A program made the position numbers and the translations under genes. Shown in pieces: positions 1 through 7,037 of a stretch of DNA of 16,683 nt. The stretch is taken from NCBI GenBank assembly GCA_910584595.1, contig CAJUBQ010000099.1:1-16683 (forward strand), given 5' to 3'. Origin of the DNA: an uncultured Eubacterium sp. Its GTDB lineage: Bacteria; Bacillota; Clostridia; Lachnospirales; Lachnospiraceae. Each line of letters opens with the position of its first letter. Position 1 is the stretch's first letter. The notes beneath the pieces are model-generated. The model was not told the DNA's origin. It ran no database searches and was given only the letters and a program-made list of their open reading frames with translations.

Positions 1-121
1 TAAACTATATCTATCATCTAAAAATTCATGGTGTTAAATCCTAAAGACGGGAAAAAACGCAGAGTTTAACGATTAGTCTTAGAAGCTTTTAATAAAAATC
101 TACTTAAATATGAAAAACCTC

Positions 122-153
122 TTGCATATAAAATGCGAATATGCTACTATAAT
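122..153 (+). promoter_or_regulatory. Probable sigma-A promoter for rpmE
   Basis: TTGCAT at 122-127 is followed after 17 bases by TACTAT at 145-150, which is preceded by TGC (an extended -10). An overlapping TATAAT at 148-153 is the better hexamer but would need a 20-base spacer. Transcription would start near 158-162, leaving a leader of about 50 bases before rpmE. Inferred from sequence only. Confidence 0.55.
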
Positions 154-211
154 ATCGCTGTTAATTTTTCGAGCGAGATTTATTGATTATGATACATGCG
201 AGGTGAAAATA

Positions 212-412
212 ATGAAAACAGATATTCAGCCGGAATACTATCAGGCGACCGTTACATGTAACTGTGGCAACACATTTGTGACAGGTTCGACAAAAAAAGA
301 GCTTCACGTTGAAATTTGTTCCAAGTGTCATCCGTTCTACACAGGCCAGCAGAAGGCTAGCCAGGCTCGTGGACGTATTGAGCAGTTCAATAAGAAATAT
401 GGCATGAAATAG
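212..412 (+). CDS. rpmE: Ribosomal protein bL31, zinc-binding (C+) type
   Basis: Structural protein of the large ribosomal subunit, 66 aa, the normal length for bL31. It carries the four-cysteine zinc site of the C+ form: C16-x-C18 and C36-x-x-C39, followed by the conserved HPFYTG. The C-terminal region is basic (QARGRIEQFNKKYG), as in the family. The reading frame is open upstream to an ATG at 110, but that start would add 34 residues unlike any L31 and has no ribosome binding site. ATG 212 has AGGTG at 201-205 with a 7-base spacing and begins the typical MKTDIQPEYY. The gene appears monocistronic, with its own promoter at 122-153 and a terminator at 432-462. The C+ form normally stores zinc and can be replaced by a C- paralogue under zinc starvation (known for the family); no C- copy is in this window. 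Confidence 0.96.
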   Translation: MKTDIQPEYYQATVTCNCGNTFVTGSTKKELHVEICSKCHPFYTGQQKASQARGRIEQFNKKYGMK

Positions 413-431
413 AACATAAAATGAGGCAGAC

Positions 432-462
432 AAGGTTGAGGTTGTGAAATCTCAACCTTTTT
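432..462 (+). terminator. Rho-independent terminator of rpmE
   Basis: A 9-bp stem, AAGGTTGAG (432-440) with CTCAACCTT (451-459), has a 10-base loop and runs into TTTTT at 458-462. It lies 20 bases after the rpmE stop and separates rpmE from the yqhQ-prmC-prfA group. Confidence 0.85.
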
Positions 463-533
463 GTTGAATTTTTAGAAATTATTTCAGTTCATCAACGAAA
501 AAAGAACCATATGGTTACCCATGAATCATAATT

Positions 534-599
534 AGGAACTGTTCAGAAATAACTTTTAAATAGTGCGCAGGATTTAAAAGTTATTTCTGAACAGTTCCT
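534..599. repeat. Perfect 66-bp palindromic element (27-bp arms)
   Basis: The left arm 534-560 begins AGGAACTGTTCAG and is the exact reverse complement of the right arm 573-599, which ends CTGAACAGTTCCT. The 12-base centre is tagtgcgcagga. As RNA it would form a 27-bp uninterrupted stem whose 3' edge is only 13 bases before the yqhQ Shine-Dalgarno. There is no U-tract, so it is not a standard terminator. Size and symmetry resemble a REP or MITE-like dispersed element, and a shortened relative lies at 6161-6192. The family is not recognised. Confidence 0.85.
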
Positions 600-622
600 T
601 AGAGTGATAGATAGGAACATAC

Positions 623-1549
623 ATGAAATATTCTGGAATAGGCGGACAGGCGGTTATGGAAGGCGTAATGATGAAAAACGGGGATCATTACGCAGTTGCA
701 GTACGAAAGCCTGACGGGGAGATTATTGTAGATACAAACGAATATAAGAGCATTTTAGCCAATACGAAATTAAAAAAGATTCCTTTTGTCAGAGGAGTCC
801 TGAATTTTATTGAGTCATTGGCTCTGGGTATGAAAACATTGATGTATTCAGCTTCTTTTTATGAAGAAGAGGAGACGGATAAAAATATAAGCCGGGAAGA
901 AGAGAATAAGAAGCAGAAAAAAGAGTCTGTTATGATGGGCATTACAATGACAGGCTCCATAGCAGCTGCGATTGTTATTTTTATGCTGATCCCGTACCTG
1001 ATTTCTGCGTTGTTTCGCAGATGGATTTCATCGCAGGCAGTATTGGCGGTTTTAGAAGGGGCGCTGCGTATGGCGATCTTTTTTGGGTATATTTTGTTAA
1101 TATCAAGGCTGGAAGACATTCAAAGGGTGTTTATGTATCACGGAGCGGAACATAAGTGCATTAACTGTATTGAACACGGCATGGAACTGAATGTTGAAAA
1201 TGTAAGGAATAGTTCACGTCTGCATAAACGGTGCGGAACCAGCTTTTTATTTTTGGTCGTATGTATCAGCATCATATTCTTTTTGTTTATCCATACAGAT
1301 TCCGGTCTGATGCGGATTGTGATTCGGCTGCTGCTTGTTCCGGTCATTGCCGGGTGTGCATATGAATTTATCAGACTTGCAGGAAGAAGTGAACATACGA
1401 TTGTCAATCTGATCAGCAAACCAGGGATGGCGCTGCAAAAGCTGACGACAAAAGAACCGGATGATTCTATGATCGAAGTTGGCATTGCATCCGTTGAGGC
1501 GGTATTTGACTGGAAAGCATATATTAAGGAAAAGGAAGAACTGCCATGA
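623..1549 (+). CDS. yqhQ: DUF1385 family membrane protein (YqhQ-like)
   Basis: 308-aa integral membrane protein of the DUF1385/YqhQ family; its biochemical role is, to my knowledge, not established. Recognisable features are the glycine-rich N-terminus GIGGQAVMEGVMMKNG (residues 5-20) and the motif HGAEHK (173-178) followed by a Cys-rich stretch. Several hydrophobic segments lie at roughly 104-130, 139-160, 206-225 and 228-250. A charged Glu/Lys-rich cytosolic linker (about 80-102) precedes the first segment. The start ATG 623 has AGGAA at 613-617, 5 bases away. The stop is 27 bases before the prmC start, so the two are probably co-transcribed. The order rpmE, DUF1385, prmC, prfA is, as I recall, common in Clostridia. 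The 66-bp palindrome sits immediately upstream and could affect its translation or transcript stability (inference). Confidence 0.9.
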   Translation: MKYSGIGGQAVMEGVMMKNGDHYAVAVRKPDGEIIVDTNEYKSILANTKLKKIPFVRGVLNFIESLALGMKTLMYSASFYEEEETDKNISREEENKKQKKESVMMGITMTGSIAAAIVIFMLIPYLISALFRRWISSQAVLAVLEGALRMAIFFGYILLISRLEDIQRVFMYHGAEHKCINCIEHGMELNVENVRNSSRLHKRCGTSFLFLVVCISIIFFLFIHTDSGLMRIVIRLLLVPVIAGCAYEFIRLAGRSEHTIVNLISKPGMALQKLTTKEPDDSMIEVGIASVEAVFDWKAYIKEKEELP

Positions 1550-1576
1550 TAAAGGATGGAAGGATGGAAAAATGGC

Positions 1577-2404
1577 ATGATATATAAAGAGGCGATTGGT
1601 TGGGGAAGTGCAGTATTGGCTCAGGCTGGAGTTGCCGATGCGAAATTGGACGCCTGGCTGCTGTTAGAAACAGTTTGTAAGATAAATCTGACATTTTATT
1701 ATTCTCATACGGAAGATCCGATGACATTGGAGCAGCAGTCAGAATATGAGATCGCAATCCGTAAGCGTGCGGAGAGAATCCCTCTGCAGTATATTACAGG
1801 CGAGCAGGAGTTTATGGGATTAAATTTTAAAGTGAATTCTAATGTGCTGATTCCAAGACAGGATACAGAGACATTGGTAGAAGAAGCGTTAAAAATCTGT
1901 CAGCCCGGAATGAGATTGCTGGACCTGGGCACTGGCTCCGGATGTGTGATTATCAGTTTGATGAAAAATGCACATGGGATGACGGCGGTTGGCAGTGATA
2001 TTTCCAAACAGGCGTTGCTTGTAGCAAAAGAAAATGGAAAGCTGCATGAAGTAGATATCGATTGGATTCGGAGCAATCTGTATGAAAATATCAGCGGACG
2101 TTTTGATTTGATCGTATCAAATCCACCTTATATTGCGCAGGCAGATTTATTAGAACTGATGCCGGAAGTACGTGATTTTGAACCGGTAGGCGCACTGGAC
2201 GGCGGTGTGGATGGACTGGACTTTTATCGTCAGATCGTTGCACAGAGCAAAGATCATTTGAATCAGGACGGATATTTATATTTGGAGATCGGATATGACC
2301 AGGGGCCTGCAGTAACAAATATGATGTGTGCAGCTGGCTACCGGGAAGTCGCCGTGATTAAAGATCTGGCACATCATGAAAGAGTTGTAAAAGGGCGCAT
2401 TTAG
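1577..2404 (+). CDS. prmC: Peptide chain release factor N5-glutamine methyltransferase PrmC
   Basis: SAM-dependent enzyme that methylates the glutamine of the GGQ motif in release factors RF1 and RF2 (known for the family). The N-terminal helical release-factor-binding domain occupies about 1-90. The Rossmann methyltransferase domain follows, with SAM loop DLGTGSG (116-122) and catalytic NPPY (182-185), the signature of this N5-glutamine class. I chose ATG 1577 (MIYKEAIGWG, 275 aa) because it matches the usual PrmC N-terminus. It has a GGAAGGATGG purine block at 1558-1567, although the spacing of about 10 bases is a little long. An in-frame ATG at 1556 would add seven residues and has no spaced ribosome binding site. 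The gene lies directly upstream of prfA, its substrate's gene, a conserved pairing. Confidence 0.94.
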   Translation: MIYKEAIGWGSAVLAQAGVADAKLDAWLLLETVCKINLTFYYSHTEDPMTLEQQSEYEIAIRKRAERIPLQYITGEQEFMGLNFKVNSNVLIPRQDTETLVEEALKICQPGMRLLDLGTGSGCVIISLMKNAHGMTAVGSDISKQALLVAKENGKLHEVDIDWIRSNLYENISGRFDLIVSNPPYIAQADLLELMPEVRDFEPVGALDGGVDGLDFYRQIVAQSKDHLNQDGYLYLEIGYDQGPAVTNMMCAAGYREVAVIKDLAHHERVVKGRI

Positions 2405-2485
2405 TTGTCTTTGTGTACTTATACGGAATATCAACGAGACCATACACTGGCGAATGGTAATACAGAGAGAATTTGGAGGAAAAAT

Positions 2486-3562
2486 ATGTTTGATAAATTA
2501 GAAGACCTGCTGCTCCGATATGAAGAAGTCATGAATCAGCTTAGTGAGCCGGATGTGGCAAACGATACGAACCGTTTTCGTAATCTTATGAAGGAACAGA
2601 GCAATCTGTCGCCAATTGTAGAGACTTATGAAGCATATAAAAAGGCAAAGCAAAATATCGAGGACAGCCTGTCCATGCTGGAGGAGGAATCCGATGAAGA
2701 ATTGCGTGAGCTTGCCAAAGAAGAACTAAACGATTCCAAAGCAGAAGTGTCTGATCTGGAAAACAGGCTGAAAATATTGCTGCTTCCAAAAGATCCGAAC
2801 GATGATAAAAACGTGATCGTAGAAATCCGCGCGGGCGCGGGCGGTGACGAAGCGGCTTTATTTGCGGCGGAAATATACCGTATGTACGTCCACTACGCAG
2901 AAAGCTGTCATTGGAAAATTGAAACGCTGGAAATTGAAGAAATCGGCATCGGCGGTATGAAGTCTGTGAATTTTATGGTATCCGGACAGGGGGCGTACTC
3001 AAAGCTGAAATTTGAATCCGGTGTTCACCGCGTACAGCGTGTGCCGGAAACGGAATCACAGGGACGTATCCATACGTCTACGATTACCGTAGCCGTTATG
3101 CCGGAAGCAGAGGAAGTGGATGTCCAAATTGATGAAAAAGATATCCGCATCGATGTTATGCGCGCCTCCGGAAACGGTGGTCAGTGTGTTAATACGACAG
3201 ATTCTGCAGTACGCCTGACACATTATCCGACAGGCATTGTCATTTACAGCCAGACAGAAAAATCACAGCTGCAAAATAAGGAAAAGGCGTTTGCCCTGCT
3301 GCGCGCCAAATTGTATGATCTGGAACTGCAAAAGAAGCAGGATGCAGAGTCAGAAGCGCGCCGCAGCCAGATCGGAACGGGCGACCGCTCAGAGAAAATA
3401 CGTACGTATAATTTCCCGCAGGGAAGGGTAACAGACCATCGGATTAATCTGACGTTATATAAGCTGGACCGCATTCTGAACGGAGACATTCAGGAAATTA
3501 TAGATGCCTGCATTGCGGCAGATCAGGCGATGAAGTTAAGCAATTTTGAAGATAGGGATTAA
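2486..3562 (+). CDS. prfA: Peptide chain release factor 1 (RF1)
   Basis: Recognises UAA and UAG stop codons on the ribosome and triggers peptide release. The protein has 358 aa, the usual RF1 length. It shows an N-terminal helical domain (about 1-100), the conserved IEIRAGAGGDEAALFA-type block (near 112-127, here with VEIRAG), the codon-recognition tripeptide PxT as PET at 187-189 (RF2 would have SPF), and the catalytic GGQ at 231-233 within GNGGQCVNTTDSAVR. The start is ATG 2486, with GGAGGA at 2475-2480 and a 5-base spacing. A TTG in the same frame at 2405 would add 27 unrelated residues and is rejected. The 81-base gap after prmC holds no other gene. A terminator follows at 3581-3619. The Q of GGQ is the PrmC target encoded just upstream. 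Confidence 0.97.
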   Translation: MFDKLEDLLLRYEEVMNQLSEPDVANDTNRFRNLMKEQSNLSPIVETYEAYKKAKQNIEDSLSMLEEESDEELRELAKEELNDSKAEVSDLENRLKILLLPKDPNDDKNVIVEIRAGAGGDEAALFAAEIYRMYVHYAESCHWKIETLEIEEIGIGGMKSVNFMVSGQGAYSKLKFESGVHRVQRVPETESQGRIHTSTITVAVMPEAEEVDVQIDEKDIRIDVMRASGNGGQCVNTTDSAVRLTHYPTGIVIYSQTEKSQLQNKEKAFALLRAKLYDLELQKKQDAESEARRSQIGTGDRSEKIRTYNFPQGRVTDHRINLTLYKLDRILNGDIQEIIDACIAADQAMKLSNFEDRD

Positions 3563-3580
3563 ATTGGATAAATATTTGGA

Positions 3581-3619
3581 AAAGACGGTCGTGGACAGTT
3601 TCATGGGCTGTCTTTTTTT
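3581..3619 (+). terminator. Rho-independent terminator after prfA
   Basis: GACAG (3594-3598) pairs with CTGTC (3608-3612) over a 9-base loop, running straight into seven T residues at 3613-3619. Upstream AAAGAC at 3581-3586 offers an alternative or extended pairing with GTCTTT. It closes the yqhQ-prmC-prfA group. Confidence 0.75.
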
Positions 3620-3700
3620 CTGGATTTATAAATGCTTTTTCAAATACAATGAATGGACAGTATCAATAAAATTATAAATTTAGAAAAAGGTTCTTTTTGA

Positions 3701-3730
3701 TTGCTGGGGTATTGGGACATGTGGTATACT
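3701..3730 (+). promoter_or_regulatory. Probable promoter of the AbiH-family gene
   Basis: TTGCTG at 3701-3706 and TATACT at 3725-3730 are separated by 18 bases, with TGG directly before the -10 (extended -10). The predicted start near 3737 gives a leader of nearly 100 bases before ATG 3834. It lies downstream of the prfA terminator, so the gene is probably expressed independently. Confidence 0.55.
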
Positions 3731-3833
3731 GACTATGGATATAAAGATCATGTGTGTTGAAAGCGGATACATAGGACAAAGCCGTGTATGCAAGATCAGG
3801 TATTTAGATTTTAAGTATCAGAGGGTGAGTTGG

Positions 3834-5699
3834 ATGAATATATTATTGATAGGAAATGGGTTTGATTTAGAGCATGGTTTACCGACGAAGTATGTAGATT
3901 TTTTGGAATTTGTTGACAGATTTTATGATGCATATAGATTTTCAGAAGCAAATCCGTATTATAAGAGTAAATTAAAAGATGAATATTTAAAATCTATGTT
4001 ATCGAATCCTGAAAAAAATGTTGGTAAAGCATTGAATGAATATTTGCAAAATAATATTTGGATCGCACATTTCAAAAATGTGTATAAAAGACACTTAAAA
4101 AACAAAGAGAACTGGATAGACTTTGAGAGAGAAATTTCAGATGTGGTTCAGAAAGCAGATAAATTATTTCATGCTTATATGGAAGAAATGGAAGAAAATG
4201 AAACATATAAAGAAAAAAAGATACGTCAATGCTGGGAAAAATTGCCATCTTCTTTTGCTAAGTTTAAGCCGAATAATCATGGAATTGGAAATCTGATTTC
4301 TGTTATGTTAGAAGATTTAAACAGACTGATAGGGGCTTTAGAGATTTATATTTATGATTACATAGATAACTGGGCAAGGATTGAGTATTATAATCCTGAT
4401 ATAGATGCAATCGATCCGGATGCGATTCTTTCATTTAATTATTCTAATACATGGCAGAGGATATATGCATATAACAATAAAAATGTTAAAATTAGTTTTA
4501 TCCATGGAAAGGCGCAAAGCACGCCAAATACATTTTGTATGGATGCGTGTATAGATAAAAATCAGATGGTGCTTGGCATTGATGAGTATCTGTCTGATGA
4601 CAGAAAAGATAAAGAAGTGGAATTTATCGCATTTAAAAAATATTATCAGCGTATCTATAAGAAAACAGGGAATGAATATAAATCATGGCTTGCAGAAATT
4701 GATAAACAAAGAAAACATGGAATGAACTATGAAAATAAGTTATATATTTTCGGACATTCTCTGGATGTTACAGATGGAGATATTTTAAAAGAGCTGATAG
4801 AGCATGAAGGAATTAAGACGATTATATTTCATAAAGATAAAGCAGGCCTAGGACAGCAGATTGCAAATTTAGTCAAAGTGCTTGGTTCTGAGAAAGTAAT
4901 TCAGTATGTATATGGAAGTAATCCGATCATTGAATTTCGCCAGCAGAAAAGCAGAGAAAAGATTCATGGAAGTACATTTGAAATTAATTCCGATATTGCA
5001 AAGTTTGACTATTTCTATAAATGTAAAGGCGGCGATCTGGAAAAGATGATTTTAAAATTTAAGCGAAAAATAGAAGAGTGTGATTTGGACTATTTTTGTT
5101 CACAGGAAACAGTTATTTCCTTTTATGATGTTCTGCAAAAATATGGCTTGGGAAAGAAATATGAAAGACAGCTTTTAGATATTGCTGACAGGCTGAGTAA
5201 AACAACATCCACGAATAAAGAGCTGATTCAATTCCAAAGCAAAGACTGGGAATATCTGGATTATGATAATTCATGGGAATGTGACAACCTTACAAAAAAA
5301 TTTATTGAAATTGTGAACAAACAGAATAAAGAGAATTTAAAATTGAGTGATTCCTGTAATAATGATGATTCATCAGATAATATTTTGGAAAGTTACCTAA
5401 AAATTGCAAATAACTGCGAGGAGATTGACAAAGAAAAGTATATTGAAATTTTAAGAGATGTTTTGAGTAAATATAAACACTCATATGGAAATATAGAAGA
5501 AATGTTGGAGTTTCTCGTATACCTATCGACAAGAGTAGCCAATAAGATTTCAAGGGAAACATTGGAGAAATTGCTAGAAACAGAAAAAAGTGATTGGGAA
5601 ATTTGCAATTATTCGTATTTGCTTCGTAAAATTGAAGAATATAATTATTTTTGTGAACAGATAAACAATGTATCCGTTGATAATGAAGAAGAATTTTAG
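3834..5699 (+). CDS. AbiH-family abortive infection (phage defence) protein with long C-terminal extension
   Basis: The protein has 621 aa from ATG 3834 (ribosome binding site GAGGGTGAG at 3821-3829); an in-frame ATG at 3735 has no binding site and adds 33 atypical residues. Family motifs seen in order: a nucleotide-binding-like N-terminus MNILLIGNGFDLEHGLPTKY (GNGFD at residues 7-11, HGLPT at 14-18), LSFNYSNT (SFNY at 200-203), IHG (223-225) and FGHSLD (306-311). These are the hallmarks of AbiH, named after lactococcal AbiH, which blocks phage propagation at the cost of the infected cell; its mechanism is not settled. The GNGFD, FNY and IHG pattern resembles that of SIR2-like folds (inference). 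From about residue 385 to the end there is a roughly 235-residue acidic, helical-looking extension that I do not recognise; classical AbiH is, from memory, about 350 aa. The gene is visibly AT-richer than prfA or nadE, suggesting horizontal acquisition. No partner gene, transposase or integrase is adjacent. Confidence 0.85.
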   Translation: MNILLIGNGFDLEHGLPTKYVDFLEFVDRFYDAYRFSEANPYYKSKLKDEYLKSMLSNPEKNVGKALNEYLQNNIWIAHFKNVYKRHLKNKENWIDFEREISDVVQKADKLFHAYMEEMEENETYKEKKIRQCWEKLPSSFAKFKPNNHGIGNLISVMLEDLNRLIGALEIYIYDYIDNWARIEYYNPDIDAIDPDAILSFNYSNTWQRIYAYNNKNVKISFIHGKAQSTPNTFCMDACIDKNQMVLGIDEYLSDDRKDKEVEFIAFKKYYQRIYKKTGNEYKSWLAEIDKQRKHGMNYENKLYIFGHSLDVTDGDILKELIEHEGIKTIIFHKDKAGLGQQIANLVKVLGSEKVIQYVYGSNPIIEFRQQKSREKIHGSTFEINSDIAKFDYFYKCKGGDLEKMILKFKRKIEECDLDYFCSQETVISFYDVLQKYGLGKKYERQLLDIADRLSKTTSTNKELIQFQSKDWEYLDYDNSWECDNLTKKFIEIVNKQNKENLKLSDSCNNDDSSDNILESYLKIANNCEEIDKEKYIEILRDVLSKYKHSYGNIEEMLEFLVYLSTRVANKISRETLEKLLETEKSDWEICNYSYLLRKIEEYNYFCEQINNVSVDNEEEF

Positions 5700-5711
5700 A
5701 AAGTTGAAAAT

Positions 5712-5820
5712 ATGAGAAGAAAAAGTAATTTGTTTCCTTTGTTTTTTCTTATTGGGATTTGCGATTGGAAGTGGAATAAAGTTGGCAGGAAGAGCATTGG
5801 CCGGTTTCTTTGGATTCTAA
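5712..5820 (+). pseudogene. Tiny membrane peptide reading frame, apparently frameshifted
   Basis: ATG 5712 begins MRRKSNLFPLFFLIG. In the frame as written it continues as a 54-codon unconvincing peptide to a TAA at 5874-5876. Around 5750-5762 the +1 frame takes over as LLGFAIGSGIKLAGRALAG and stops at TAA 5818-5820. Removing one G from the ggg near 5755-5757 would join them into a 35-residue basic-start, hydrophobic, glycine-rich peptide. This looks like a small membrane protein broken by a single-base insertion, or a sequencing error. There is no good ribosome binding site, and the start is 12 bases after the AbiH stop. I do not recognise it, and the match of the two halves could be chance. 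Confidence 0.3.
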
Positions 5821-5859
5821 GAGGATCGATTCTGCTTATGCTGAAGTCGAAAGATGTTA

Positions 5860-5888
5860 TTGACATTAATATATAAACATAGTATAAT
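5860..5888 (+). promoter_or_regulatory. Perfect-consensus sigma-A promoter
   Basis: TTGACA at 5860-5865, a 17-base spacer, and TATAAT at 5883-5888. Both hexamers and the spacing are exact consensus. Predicted transcription start is near 5895, about 48 bases before the small secreted protein's ATG at 5943, whose strong AAAGGAGG sits at 5926-5933. Confidence 0.85.
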
Positions 5889-5942
5889 TTCGAACATAAA
5901 TCGACGATATAAAATCCTGAATCGCAAAGGAGGATGAAAAGA

Positions 5943-6161
5943 ATGGGGATATCTTTTATGCAAAAAAATAAAAAACGGTTGTTGTATCTGCTTTTCATCG
6001 GAGCAATTTTTGTTTTCGCTGCGGGAGGAGCTGCATATGCGAATGAGAATGCTCTGTTTGATGAAGCGGAAGAAATACCAGAACAATGCGAGTCAGATCA
6101 TGAGAATCCCATTTCAGTAAAAGATGAATTGGAGATTGAATTTATTCCGGATGCAAACTAA
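5943..6161 (+). CDS. Small secreted or membrane-anchored protein, unknown function
   Basis: The 72-aa product is not recognised. It has a basic start (QKNKKR at about 7-12), a hydrophobic core (LLYLLFIGAIFVFAAGGA) and an AYA-N signal-peptidase-like site near residues 34-35. The remaining mature part is very acidic, about 38 residues, with repeated Glu/Asp and one Cys. I chose ATG 5943 because it lies 9 bases after AGGAGG (5928-5933); the in-frame ATG at 5934 abuts the ribosome binding site, and a third ATG at 5958 is possible. A perfect-consensus promoter lies upstream. It could be exported or stay anchored by an uncleaved helix. No partner gene is evident. The stop overlaps the first base of a shortened palindromic repeat at 6161-6192. 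Confidence 0.7.
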   Translation: MGISFMQKNKKRLLYLLFIGAIFVFAAGGAAYANENALFDEAEEIPEQCESDHENPISVKDELEIEFIPDAN

Positions 6162-6192
6162 GGTACTGTTCCACAATAACATATCAGTTCCT
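6161..6192. repeat. Shortened, diverged relative of the 66-bp palindrome
   Basis: Bases 6161-6180 match the first 20 bases of the element at 534 at 16 positions (AGGTACTGTTC against AGGAACTGTTC, then AATAAC shared). CAGTTCCT at 6185-6192 is the exact right terminus of that element. The result keeps both ends (AGGTACTG ... CAGTTCCT, 7 of 8 complementary) but has lost the middle, as expected of an internal-deletion derivative. Confidence 0.5.
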
Positions 6193-6214
6193 AAACATGC
6201 AGACCTGCCTGATC

Positions 6215-6236
6215 GGTTCCGAACCTGTCACAGGTT
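6215..6236. other. Two overlapping short palindromes
   Basis: GGTTC-c-GAACC (6215-6225) overlaps AACCTGT-c-ACAGGTT (6222-6236), so the middle AACC can pair with either flank. It lies between the small secreted gene and the 3' end of the minus-strand broken gene. There is no U-tract. It could be an operator or a weak structural element; no function is claimed. Confidence 0.3.
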
Positions 6237-6242
6237 ATTTCC

Positions 6243-6854
6243 TTACGGTTTTGCATATGGCCTGCTTTCATAGCATTGTCTGTTTTTTAAAAAATAAAAA
6301 CGGACGGTTTCAGAATACGCAGCAATCTGTACGCTGATTTCCAGCATTCTCCGGTTCAGCATGTGATACATGATCTTTGCATCCCATACGATGCTTTCCA
6401 GATATTCATACTCCCGCATTGTGAGCATGGAATATTTCTGACGGTTTGTATCCGTCCATGGAACGCCTGTTCCAAAAGGACATGCCACAAAACAATGTTC
6501 CTCTCCATTTTGACGTACATGTTCTGCAAGGAAAGAAAAAAGCTTTTCAGGCGTCATTTGTTTTAACGTCACTGTCTGAATATTTTTTCAGGACGCAGGC
6601 AGTTCGTCTAAGAGAATGCCGGTTTCTTTTAAGCGCCTTGTGATCGTTTGGCGTATTTTGGCAAAAGAAGTCGGATAGTTTAACTGATGTGCAATCTGAG
6701 CGGCTGTATATCCGCTGTCACAAAGATGGCGGATGGCTCTTCCGCTTGCGGCGTCATACATGAAGTCAGACAGCGCTTCCTGAAAATATTTATGATTGCG
6801 GTTCCATTCTTTATCGCTTAATTGTTTTCTTTGATGATCTGTGATATGATTCAT
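6243..6854 (-). pseudogene. HTH-containing gene split by one in-frame TGA
   Basis: From ATG at 6854-6852 an 88-aa frame runs to TGA at 6590-6588. The same frame then stays open through KNIQT and a GTG at 6572 for another 109 codons to TAA at 6245-6243, giving 203 sense or read-through codons. The first part has a helix-turn-helix-like segment (SGYTAAQIAHQLNYP, about residues 47-61) after a DFMYDAASGRAIRHL block, so DNA binding is plausible. The second part is a Cys/Trp/Tyr-containing domain of unknown function. Neither half has a convincing ribosome binding site, and the second has none for an independent start. The simplest reading is one roughly 200-aa gene inactivated by a nonsense change (for example GGA to TGA after TCC). 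Two separate small genes or stop read-through remain possible. I do not recognise the family. Confidence 0.55.
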
Positions 6855-7037
6855 GGTTCGTTCTTCGTCACCATTCTATTTGATTCAAAAAATTCCAGGT
6901 TCTTGAAAGATTCTATTGATTTTATAAAAATTCTGTTTTCTGCCTATGTGCACGACTGGTATTTTGTGTTATTATTATATGTCAGAATCAATATTTTAGC
7001 AAGCTTGAAATAATGGCGAAATATCAGGAGGAACATT

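Noticed and set aside
28..69. Short frame MVLNPKDGKKRRV at the window start
   Set aside because: 13 residues only, with an in-frame stop upstream and no ribosome binding site.
110..211. N-terminal extension of rpmE from ATG 110
   Set aside because: It overlaps the promoter, has no ribosome binding site, and adds 34 residues unlike L31.
505..516. AACCATATGGTT 12-bp palindrome
   Set aside because: Too short to separate from chance, and no matching second site was seen.
2405..2485. Upstream TTG start for prfA
   Set aside because: GGAGGA sits 5 bases before ATG 2486, and the MFDKLEDLL start fits RF1; the upstream residues do not.
6363..6643. Plus-strand frames of 65-67 codons opposite the broken HTH gene
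   Set aside because: They are antisense shadows without a ribosome binding site.
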